From: CAIOSQ01 sp041178225
GTDB taxonomy: Bacteria > Pseudomonadota > Alphaproteobacteria > CACIAM-22H2
Assembly (NCBI GenBank): GCA_041178225.1
Contig: JBEGVV010000009.1
Coordinates: 1-8,267, forward strand
Direction: 5' to 3'
Length of the DNA: 8,267 bases
Every line of letters starts with the position of its first letter. Positions within the stretch are counted from its first letter, which is position 1. A program made the position numbers and the translations under genes. The notes under the pieces are model-generated. The model saw only the letters and a program-made list of their open reading frames with translations, did not search any database and had not been told where the DNA came from. Of the stretch, positions 1-5,236 are shown one piece after another.

Positions 1-94
1 GCTGCGCCGCCACGCCGGCTACGACCACGGCTACTACTTCATCCAGAGCTTCGTCGCGGACCACCTCGCCCACCACGCCCGCCAGCTCGGCTGA
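1..94 (+). CDS. fghA: S-formylglutathione hydrolase, 3' fragment (second view of the fghA end)
   Basis: The reading frame from base 2 to the TGA at 92-94 encodes the C-terminal 30 residues of S-formylglutathione hydrolase, including the GYDHGYYFI motif with the catalytic histidine. It is identical to the end of the full gene at 7395-8240. If the window is circular this is not a separate gene but the tail of that same gene. If the window is one unit of a tandem array, it is the end of the preceding copy. It is 5'-truncated only because the window starts here. Confidence 0.9.
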   Translation, partial: LRRHAGYDHGYYFIQSFVADHLAHHARQLG

Positions 95-121
95 GCGCGC
101 GAAGCCCCTCTCCGGCACCAC
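1..121. repeat. Terminal direct repeat, left copy (121 bp)
   Basis: These 121 bases recur without a mismatch at 8147-8267. The repeat covers the last 30 codons and stop of fghA plus 27 bases of downstream spacer, and ends abruptly inside the start of a hairpin-rich intergenic region. It has no insertion-sequence ends or other mobile-element signature. Its odd length and exact identity at the very ends of the window look like the k-mer overlap a de Bruijn assembler leaves when a contig closes on itself. Joining the copies gives a circle of 8146 bp. The identity is seen directly; the cause is inferred. Confidence 0.97.
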
Positions 122-141
122 ACCTCCCCGCCGCCGCGCCA

Positions 142-175
142 CCCCTCCCATCCGCGCAAGCGCGGACGGGAGGGG
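142..175. repeat. GC-rich hairpin 1, possible bidirectional terminator or REP-like unit
   Basis: The arms at 142-157 and 160-175 are 16 nt each, pair at 15 of 16 positions and are separated by AA; in practice this gives about 15 stem positions closed by a CAAG loop. The single mismatch is A150 against C167. No T-run follows on either strand, so it is not a canonical intrinsic terminator. Its position between converging genes still suits transcript-end formation or 3'-end protection for either transcript. Confidence 0.7.
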
Positions 176-188
176 AGCTAGCCTGGCT

Positions 189-224
189 CCTCCCCCGGCC
201 GCGCGGCAGCGCGGGTGGGGGAGG
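189..224. repeat. GC-rich hairpin 2, related to hairpin 1
   Basis: The arms at 189-204 and 209-224 match at 14 of 16 positions around a GGCA loop. The design repeats that of hairpin 1: an outer pyrimidine-rich/purine-rich arm and an inner CCGCGC/GCGCGG core. The two therefore look like diverged members of one palindromic family. No T-tract follows. The function may be termination, mRNA stabilisation, or none if this is a dispersed intergenic repeat. Confidence 0.65.
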
Positions 225-227
225 TGG

Positions 228-247
228 CGCGCGCCGCGAGGCGCGCG
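228..247. repeat. Perfect 8-bp stem with GCGA tetraloop
   Basis: CGCGCGCC at 228-235 pairs perfectly with GGCGCGCG at 240-247 around the tetraloop GCGA, which fits the stable GNRA class. It follows hairpin 2 after three bases and is itself followed by CGGAGGGGG (249-257). The pattern GGGGGAGGTGGCGCGC...CGGAGGGGG resembles, from memory, intergenic palindromic repeats common in GC-rich alphaproteobacterial genomes. I cannot confirm that without a genome search. Confidence 0.65.
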
Positions 248-317
248 ACGGAGGGGGCATGCGTTCCGTGCCCGGCGCAGCCTCGCCGCTTGCGTCCTGC
301 CCAGGTCGAACCGCGCG

Positions 318-1622
318 CTAGCCGCGATGGCGCGGCTTCAGGCGCTGCGCGAGAAGCTTGTCGACGCGCCTGCCGTCCATGTCGACGACCTCGATGCGCC
401 AGCCCTCGACGTCGACATGCTCGCCCGCCGCGGGCACGCGCTTGAGCGCGTAGAGCACGAGCCCCGCGAGCGTGTGGTACTGGCGATCCTCCGGCAGCGC
501 GAGGTGCAGCAGCTCGGCAGCCTCCACGACGTCCATCGCGCCGTCGAGCAGCCAGCTGCCATCCTCGCGGCGCGTCGCGGGCGTGGCGCCGGCCTCGGCG
601 CCCGGGGGCGCGGCGAAGTCCCCCGCGATGGCCGACAGGATGTCCATCGCGGTGACCAGCCCCTCGAAATGGCCGTATTCGTCATGCACCGCCGCCATGC
701 CCAGCGGCGTGGCGCGCAGCCGCTCAAGCGCGTCGAGCGCGTCGAGCGTGTCGGGGATCACGGGTGGCTGCTGGAGCAGCGCGCGGACCTCGAGCGGCCG
801 TCCGTCGACCAGCGCGTCGAGCATGTCCTTGACGTGCAGGACGCCGACGAGCCGCTCGGGCGAGCCGTCGCAGACCGGCAGCCTTGCATGCGCGCTCGTG
901 CGGATGCGCGCGCGGATCTCGGCTTCGGTGGCGCCGACGTCGATCCAGTCGATCTCCATGCGCGGCGTCATCACCGCGCGCACCGGCCGGTCGCCAAGGC
1001 GCATGACGCCGGCGATCATCCGCCGCTCCTGCGGCTCGACGATGCCCGCGCTCTCCGCCTCGGCGACAAGGGCGCGGATCTCGTCCTCGGTGACGCCCGA
1101 GGCCGCGTCCCCGCCCGCGCCGAGCGCGCGCAGCGCGAGCCTGCTGGCGCGCGACAGCAGCGCGACGAAGGGCGCGGCGGCGCGCGACAGCACGGCCATG
1201 GGCCCGGCGGCGACGCAGGCGATCGCCTCGGCGTTGCGCAGCGCGATCTGCTTGGGCACGAGCTCGCCCGCGACCACGGACAGGAAGGTGATCGCGCCGA
1301 TCACGGTCCCGTAGCCGGCCGCGTCCGCGGCGCCCTCGCCGAGGCCGAGCCCGCGCAGGAACTCCGACAGCTGCCCGCCGAGCGAGGCGCCGCTGACCGC
1401 GCCCGCGACGATGCCCACGAGCGTGATGCCGATCTGCACGGTCGACAGGAAGCGACCGGGATCGGCGTTGAGCTCCAGCGCCAGCGCGGCGCCGCGCCTT
1501 CCGGCATCGGCCATCATCTGCAGCTTGCCGCGCCGCGACGACACGACGGCGAGCTCGGACATGGCGAGCATCCCGTTGAGCAGGACGAGGGCGAGGACGA
1601 CGAGCAGCTCGGCGAGAAGCAT
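318..1622 (-). CDS. Hemolysin-family/CorC-type membrane protein (DUF21, CBS pair, CorC_HlyC domain)
   Basis: This 434-residue inner-membrane protein has the full order of the CNNM/CorB-CorC/YtfL family and its usual length. An N-terminal DUF21 region (about 1-160) has hydrophobic segments near 3-25, 62-80, 105-122 and 133-156 and the family motif GELVPK at 119-124. A cytoplasmic CBS pair (about 205-335) contains VMTPR (217-221), GVLHVKDML (260-268) and DEYGHFEGLVTAMDIL (314-329). The C-terminal CorC_HlyC domain spans about 353-430. Relatives have been linked to magnesium efflux/homeostasis (CorB/CorC, CNNM) or polyamine export (PaeA/YtfL); nothing here decides the substrate, and the old label 'hemolysin' is not informative. 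The start is supported by an AAGGA ribosome-binding site (1627-1631) four bases upstream. It is probably co-transcribed with mmcB, 27 bp upstream, and it converges on fghA if the window is circular. Confidence 0.9.
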   Translation of the reverse strand: MLLAELLVVLALVLLNGMLAMSELAVVSSRRGKLQMMADAGRRGAALALELNADPGRFLSTVQIGITLVGIVAGAVSGASLGGQLSEFLRGLGLGEGAADAAGYGTVIGAITFLSVVAGELVPKQIALRNAEAIACVAAGPMAVLSRAAAPFVALLSRASRLALRALGAGGDAASGVTEDEIRALVAEAESAGIVEPQERRMIAGVMRLGDRPVRAVMTPRMEIDWIDVGATEAEIRARIRTSAHARLPVCDGSPERLVGVLHVKDMLDALVDGRPLEVRALLQQPPVIPDTLDALDALERLRATPLGMAAVHDEYGHFEGLVTAMDILSAIAGDFAAPPGAEAGATPATRREDGSWLLDGAMDVVEAAELLHLALPEDRQYHTLAGLVLYALKRVPAAGEHVDVEGWRIEVVDMDGRRVDKLLAQRLKPRHRG

Positions 1623-1649
1623 TGGTTCCTTTCCGGGGGGCGATGGCGC

Positions 1650-2150
1650 TCAGCGCCCGTGGTCGAGGCCGTCGTCGGGGTCGGCGACGCCGCGGCGCCA
1701 GCGATCGGCCGCCATGCGCGCCAGCCGGACGAGGATCTGCCGGCGCCGCGCGGGCGCGAGCGGCGCGGGACCGGGGGCGGGCGGGCGCAGCGCATGCGCG
1801 CCATGGCCGTCGCAGACCAGCAGCCCCGCATCGGCAGGCAGGATGGCGACCGGGAAATCGGGCCCGACCGCGAAGGCGAAGAGGTCGCAATGCTCGAGAT
1901 AGGCGCGCCACTTGCGGTCGGCGCGGAAGTCGGCGACCGAGGACTTCACCTCGGCGATCAGGATGCGCCCGCCCTCGTCGATGCCCATGACGTCGGCGCG
2001 ATGCCCGGTGGCGAGCGGCACCTCGGTCAGGCAGCGCCAGCCCTCGCGGTCGAGGCCGCGCATGAGCCCGCGCGCGATGTCGTCGGCGGCGAGCCTGCGG
2101 TCGAAGGAATCCGGTCCCTGGTCCATTGTCTGCCCGGGCGACCATAGCAT
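1650..2150 (-). CDS. mmcB: MmcB-family DNA repair protein (PD-(D/E)xK-like fold)
   Basis: This small cytoplasmic protein of 166 residues matches what I know of MmcB. In Caulobacter MmcB is SOS-induced and contributes to mitomycin C resistance together with the ImuA/ImuB/DnaE2 mutasome. The core reads HRADVMGID (50-58) then ILIAEVKSSVADFRADRKW (63-81). D53, E67 and K69 form the D...ExK signature of restriction-endonuclease-like nucleases, so a nuclease or DNA-binding role is plausible. The conserved C-terminal ARRR helix region is also present (134-137). Two starts are possible, ATG at 2150 or ATG at 2126 (nine residues into the longer form). Neither has a clear ribosome-binding site, and the shorter form fits the conserved core equally well. 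The gene lies divergent to the response regulator and just upstream of the CBS-domain gene. I found no alphaproteobacterial SOS box (GTTC-N7-GTTC) in the spacer. Confidence 0.85.
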   Translation of the reverse strand: MLWSPGQTMDQGPDSFDRRLAADDIARGLMRGLDREGWRCLTEVPLATGHRADVMGIDEGGRILIAEVKSSVADFRADRKWRAYLEHCDLFAFAVGPDFPVAILPADAGLLVCDGHGAHALRPPAPGPAPLAPARRRQILVRLARMAADRWRRGVADPDDGLDHGR

Positions 2151-2159
2151 GGCCGCGCC

Positions 2160-2173
2160 CGCCGCATGCGGCG
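2160..2173. promoter_or_regulatory. 14-bp perfect palindrome in the divergent spacer, possible operator
   Basis: CGCCGCATGCGGCG is its own reverse complement. It sits between the divergent starts of mmcB and the response regulator, about 12 bases upstream of the best -35-like element for the latter. That is a good place for an operator controlling either direction, for example autoregulation by the OmpR-type regulator. However, OmpR-type regulators usually bind direct repeats, and in DNA this GC-rich a short palindrome may arise by chance. Confidence 0.3.
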
Positions 2174-2184
2174 CCCGCCGGGGC

Positions 2185-2213
2185 CTTGCCGGGCCGGGGG
2201 CGATGGGCTAATC
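2185..2213 (+). promoter_or_regulatory. Candidate sigma-70-type promoter for the response-regulator operon
   Basis: CTTGCC (2185-2190) and CTAATC (2208-2213) are separated by 17 bases and resemble the CTTGAC/CTATAT-like housekeeping promoter of Alphaproteobacteria. The TAA within CTAATC is one of very few A/T-rich spots in the spacer. Transcription would begin around 2219-2221, at or next to the ATG of the response regulator, implying a leaderless transcript. The call is by eye with no experimental support. Confidence 0.35.
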
Positions 2214-2220
2214 CGCGACC

Positions 2221-2901
2221 ATGCGTTTCCTGCTCGTCGAGGACGATCCCGAGGTCGCGCGTTTCGTGGTCAAGGGCCTCGCCGAGGCGGGCCATGTCGT
2301 CGAGCTCGCGCCGGACGGGCGCGAGGGCCTCTACCGCGCCACCGGCGAGGCCTTCGACGCGATCGTGGTCGACCGCATGCTGCCGGGCGCCATGGATGGC
2401 CTGTCGATGGTCGAGACGCTGCGCCGCGCGGGCAACCAGACGCCGGTGCTCATCCTCTCGGCGCTGGGCCAGGTCGACGAGCGCGTGCGCGGCCTCAAGG
2501 CCGGCGGCGACGACTACCTCACCAAGCCCTTCGCCTTCTCCGAGCTGCAGGCGCGGCTGGAGGCGATCATGCGCCGCGGCAGCGCCAAGGCGGTCGAGAC
2601 GGTGCTGCGCGTCGCCGACCTCGAGCTCGACCTGCTCTCGCGCGAGGTCCGCCGCGCCGGCCGCAGGCTCGAGCTGCTGCCGCGCGAGATGCGGCTGCTG
2701 GAATACCTGATGCGGCACGCCGGGCAGGTGGTGACGCGCACGATGCTGCTCGAGGCGGTGTGGGACTACCATTTCGACCCGCAGACCAACGTGATCGACG
2801 TCCATGTCAGCCGCCTGCGCCAGAAGCTCGACAGGGGCTTCGCGCGACCCCTGATCCACACGATCCGCGGCGCGGGCTACAGCCTGCGCGCGGATCCCTG
2901 A
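2221..2901 (+). CDS. OmpR/PhoB-family response regulator
   Basis: This 226-residue cytoplasmic DNA-binding regulator is phosphorylated by a sensor kinase, most likely the next gene. The receiver domain (about 1-118) has the acidic pair D8/D9, phospho-acceptor D51 in VVDRMLPG, S80 as the switch residue and K102 in LTKPF. The winged-helix output domain (about 128-223) ends in the typical TIRGAGYSLR. Length and order are standard for the family. The start is fixed: an in-frame TAA lies at 2209-2211 and no other start codon occurs between it and 2221. There is no Shine-Dalgarno sequence in front of it, unlike most other genes here. The target genes are unknown; the oxygenase/formaldehyde genes downstream are the obvious candidates. 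It heads the six-gene plus-strand cluster, and the kinase begins 11 bp after its stop. Confidence 0.93.
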   Translation: MRFLLVEDDPEVARFVVKGLAEAGHVVELAPDGREGLYRATGEAFDAIVVDRMLPGAMDGLSMVETLRRAGNQTPVLILSALGQVDERVRGLKAGGDDYLTKPFAFSELQARLEAIMRRGSAKAVETVLRVADLELDLLSREVRRAGRRLELLPREMRLLEYLMRHAGQVVTRTMLLEAVWDYHFDPQTNVIDVHVSRLRQKLDRGFARPLIHTIRGAGYSLRADP

Positions 2902-2912
2902 CGCGCACGGCC

Positions 2913-4253
2913 GTGCTGCGCTCCACGGTCCTGCGCCTCGCGGTCGGCTACGCCGCGCTCTTCGCGGGCTCTGCGCTGCTGCTCGCCGGCTACATCTACT
3001 GGACGACCGAGCGCTATTTCGTGCGCCAGACCGAGAAGACCGTGGTCGCCAGCGCCGACGCGCTGCTCGAGCGCTTCCGCGGCGGCGGCATCCCGGCGCT
3101 CGCCCGCGCGATCGAGGCGCGGCTGGCCGACGAGGCCGACGACGACGAGATCGTGGCGCTGGTCGACGAGTCGCGCCGCGTCGTCGCGGGCAACCTCGAG
3201 GGCGCGCCCGCCGAGGCGCGCGCGACCTGGTTCGACCTCGAGATCCTCCGCCGCCCCGTCAACTCGACGGCACGGATGCTGCGCCTGCCGGTGGGCGAGG
3301 CGCATGTCCTCTATGTCGGCCGCGACAACCAGGTGCGGCTCGACATGCGCAAGGTCGTCGCCGACTCGCTCGCCTGGTCGATCGCGATGACGGTGGCGCT
3401 GTCGATCCTCGTGGGTTTCCTCGCGCGCCACCTGCTCGCGCGCCGGCTGGCCCGCATCTCCGGCGTCGCAGACCGCGTCGTGCTCGGCGACCTCTCGACG
3501 CGGGTGAAGCTGACCGGGGCGGGCGACGAGTTCGACCGGCTCTCCGGCGACATCAACCTGATGCTCGACCGCATCTCGGAGCTGATGGACGGCGTGCGCC
3601 AGGTCTCCAACGCGATCGCGCACGACCTGCGCACGCCGCTGGCGCGGCTGCGCGGCCGGCTGGAGGCCGCGCTGCGCGATTCGGACTCGCCGGTGCGCTT
3701 CCGCGCCACCGCCGAGGCGGCGCTGCAGGAGCTCGACCAGGTCGTGCGCATCTTCGAGGCGCTGCTGCGCATCGCCGAGATCGAGGCCGGCCATCGCCGC
3801 GCGGCCTTCGCGCCGGTCGACGCCGCGGCGCTCGCCGCCGACGTCGCGGAGCTCTACCAGCCGCTCGCCGAGCAGCGCGGCCTCGCGCTCGAGGCCGGGC
3901 TCGCGCCCGCGACCTGCACGGGCGATCGCACGCTGGTGGCGCAGGCGCTGGCGAACCTCGTCGACAACGCGATCAAGCACGCGCGGCCGGGTGGCCATGT
4001 CCGCGTGCGCTCGGCGACGCGCGAGGGCAACGTCGAGCTGGTCGTCGAGGACGACGGGCCGGGCATCCCCGAGGGCGAGCGCGACAAGGTCGTGCGGCGC
4101 TTCTACCGGCTCGAGCCCAGCCGCGGCACGCCCGGCAGCGGGCTCGGCCTCAGCCTCGTCGTCTCGGTGGCAAGGCTCCATGGCGGCCGGCTCGAGCTCG
4201 AGGACGCGGCGCCGGGGCTGCGGGCGCGGCTGGTGCTGCCGGCCAATGCATGA
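2913..4253 (+). CDS. HAMP-domain sensor histidine kinase
   Basis: This 446-residue inner-membrane kinase is the likely partner of the preceding regulator. Segments seen: TM1 about 7-29; a periplasmic sensor region about 30-151 with an acidic patch (ADEADDDE, 72-79) and no recognised ligand-binding fold; TM2 about 152-172; HAMP about 173-225; HisKA with phospho-acceptor H237 in HDLRTPL; and an HATPase_c domain with N-box NLVDNAIKHA (348-357), D-box DDGPGIP (380-386), F397 and G-box GSGLGLSLV (408-416). All catalytic boxes are intact. I chose the GTG at 2913, giving a start just before TM1. No ATG fits, and an in-frame CTG at 2898 overlapping the regulator's stop is a weaker alternative. The short periplasmic loop resembles kinases that sense metals, antibiotics or envelope state, but the signal cannot be read from sequence. 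Its stop is 19 bp before the dioxygenase start. Confidence 0.92.
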   Translation: MLRSTVLRLAVGYAALFAGSALLLAGYIYWTTERYFVRQTEKTVVASADALLERFRGGGIPALARAIEARLADEADDDEIVALVDESRRVVAGNLEGAPAEARATWFDLEILRRPVNSTARMLRLPVGEAHVLYVGRDNQVRLDMRKVVADSLAWSIAMTVALSILVGFLARHLLARRLARISGVADRVVLGDLSTRVKLTGAGDEFDRLSGDINLMLDRISELMDGVRQVSNAIAHDLRTPLARLRGRLEAALRDSDSPVRFRATAEAALQELDQVVRIFEALLRIAEIEAGHRRAAFAPVDAAALAADVAELYQPLAEQRGLALEAGLAPATCTGDRTLVAQALANLVDNAIKHARPGGHVRVRSATREGNVELVVEDDGPGIPEGERDKVVRRFYRLEPSRGTPGSGLGLSLVVSVARLHGGRLELEDAAPGLRARLVLPANA

Positions 4254-4264
4254 GGGGGAAGGGA
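4253..4264 (+). promoter_or_regulatory. Purine-rich ribosome-binding site deciding the dioxygenase start
   Basis: AGGGGGAAGGGA begins on the last base of the kinase stop codon and ends eight bases before the ATG at 4273. An alternative in-frame ATG at 4246 would put this site inside the coding region and would have no ribosome-binding site of its own, so 4273 is preferred. Confidence 0.65.
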
Positions 4265-4272
4265 AGCGCGCG

Positions 4273-5214
4273 ATGACGGCAACGACGACACGCCCGGCCG
4301 GCGACCTGCACGCGGTGCGCGTGGCCGGGCGCCCGATCCCGGACGGGATGCTGGGGGCGCTGCACGAGGTCGAGGCGGCCGAGGCGCTGGCCGCGCCCGC
4401 CATGCTGGCCGCGTCCGTCGCGCGGCATGGCCACGTGCTGGTGCGCGGCGGCCTCGACCGCCAGGCCGTGCGCGCGGCGCGCGAGGAGGTCTTCGCGCGC
4501 CTCGCCGCGGTGGGCGAGATCGCCGAGCCTGCCGCCGCCGGCGTCGCGACCGGGACGAGCCGGCGCGCCGAACTCCATCCGGACGCCGGCGCCTTCTGGC
4601 GCGGCGTGTGCGAGGGGCCGCGCCTGCGCGCGGTGTCGCATGGCGCGGGGCTGGGCGCGCTCGCCGCCGCCATCCTTGGCCGGCCTGCGATCGCCTTCGA
4701 CTTCCTGTGGCTGCGCACGATGGTCGGTGGGCGCGCGAGCCCGCTGCATTTCGACCATGTCTACATGAACCGCGGCTCGCCCGACGTGCTCACCGCCTGG
4801 ATCCCGCTCGGCGACGTGCCGCCGGAGGCGGGCCCCATCCTCTTCGTCGAGGGCTCGAACCGCTTCGAGGACGTGGTCTCGCGCTATCGCGGCCTCGACG
4901 TCGACCGCGACGCCATGCCCGGCTCCTTCCCCGAGGACGCGATCGGCTTCGCGTCGGCGCGCGGCGCGCGGCTGCTGACCTCGTCCTTCGCCGCGGGCGA
5001 CGTGCTGCTCTTCGACATGTTCTCGCTGCACGGGTCCTGCGATAATGTGATGGAAGGCGGGCGCGTCCGCCTGTCCTGCGACGTGCGCTGGCAACCGGCC
5101 GCGGACGCGCGCGACGACCGCTGGTTCGGCGATCCGCCGCCGGGCCACGGGGGACGCGGCTATGGCGGGCTCAACGGCGCGCGGCCGCTGGGAGAGGCTT
5201 ACGCGGCGCGCTGA
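4273..5214 (+). CDS. Phytanoyl-CoA dioxygenase (PhyH)-like Fe(II)/2-oxoglutarate oxygenase
   Basis: This 313-residue, apparently cytoplasmic protein belongs to the PhyH-like non-heme iron oxygenases, which couple decarboxylation of 2-oxoglutarate to hydroxylation of a substrate. The iron triad is visible: H159 and D161 in PLHFDHVYMN (157-166), and H253 in LFDMFSLHGSCDN (246-258). R266 in RVRLSCDVRW, 13 residues after H253, is the expected 2-oxoglutarate carboxylate ligand. The stretch TAWIPLGDVPPEAGPILFVEG (174-194) is the usual PhyH core strand region with the cofactor-side glycine/proline turn. Length is normal for the family and there is no signal peptide. PhyH relatives hydroxylate fatty acyl-CoAs, ectoine, phosphonates and many secondary metabolites, so the substrate is open. 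Its place directly before a sugar-isomerase-like protein and two formaldehyde-oxidising enzymes makes an oxidative demethylation reaction an attractive guess. It lies 19 bp after the kinase gene and 22 bp before the next. Confidence 0.85.
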   Translation: MTATTTRPAGDLHAVRVAGRPIPDGMLGALHEVEAAEALAAPAMLAASVARHGHVLVRGGLDRQAVRAAREEVFARLAAVGEIAEPAAAGVATGTSRRAELHPDAGAFWRGVCEGPRLRAVSHGAGLGALAAAILGRPAIAFDFLWLRTMVGGRASPLHFDHVYMNRGSPDVLTAWIPLGDVPPEAGPILFVEGSNRFEDVVSRYRGLDVDRDAMPGSFPEDAIGFASARGARLLTSSFAAGDVLLFDMFSLHGSCDNVMEGGRVRLSCDVRWQPAADARDDRWFGDPPPGHGGRGYGGLNGARPLGEAYAAR

Positions 5215-5236
5215 CGCGCCCGCACGGGAGGGGACG

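Larger units (their letters stand above)
95..317. other. Intergenic region between converging fghA and the CBS-domain gene
   Basis: This 223-bp non-coding stretch lies between the stop of fghA (plus strand) and the stop of the CBS-domain gene (minus strand). Its first 160 bases consist largely of GC-rich inverted repeats, listed separately. From about 258 to 317 I see no further structure, no tRNA and no convincing small gene. Short open frames cross it on both strands, but they are arginine/proline-rich and look like a by-product of base composition. Confidence 0.8.

Noticed and set aside
1..121. Terminal repeat as phage direct terminal repeat or transposon end
   Set aside because: There are no phage or transposase genes, the repeat lies mostly within the fghA coding sequence and there is no target-site or inverted-repeat signature; circular closure or tandem duplication explains it better.
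142..224. Hairpins read as CRISPR repeats or a tRNA/ncRNA gene
   Set aside because: The palindromes are related but not identical, have no regular unique spacers and no cas genes nearby, and nothing matches a tRNA cloverleaf.
215..445. 76-codon plus-strand frame in the intergenic region
   Set aside because: It starts within hairpin 2, is Arg/Ala/Pro-rich with no homology I recognise, and extends antisense into the CBS-domain gene.
318..1622. The CBS-domain protein as a true haemolysin
   Set aside because: The hemolysin label for this family is historical; the DUF21, CBS and CorC_HlyC architecture points to an ion- or polyamine-related membrane protein.
327..2147. 606-codon plus-strand open frame opposite the CBS-domain gene and mmcB
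   Set aside because: It runs antisense to two well-supported genes, its translation is rich in Arg, Gly, Ala, Asp and His with no recognisable domain, and such frames are expected opposite GC-rich genes.
724..2859. 711-codon minus-strand open frame spanning mmcB, the divergent spacer and the response regulator
   Set aside because: It overlaps three real genes in other frames, becomes a low-complexity arginine/alanine-rich string and shows no domain; it is a base-composition shadow.
2877..4718. 613-codon minus-strand frame opposite the sensor kinase and dioxygenase
   Set aside because: It crosses two real genes and has repetitive Arg/Ala/Val/Asp-rich content typical of the antisense of GC-rich coding DNA.
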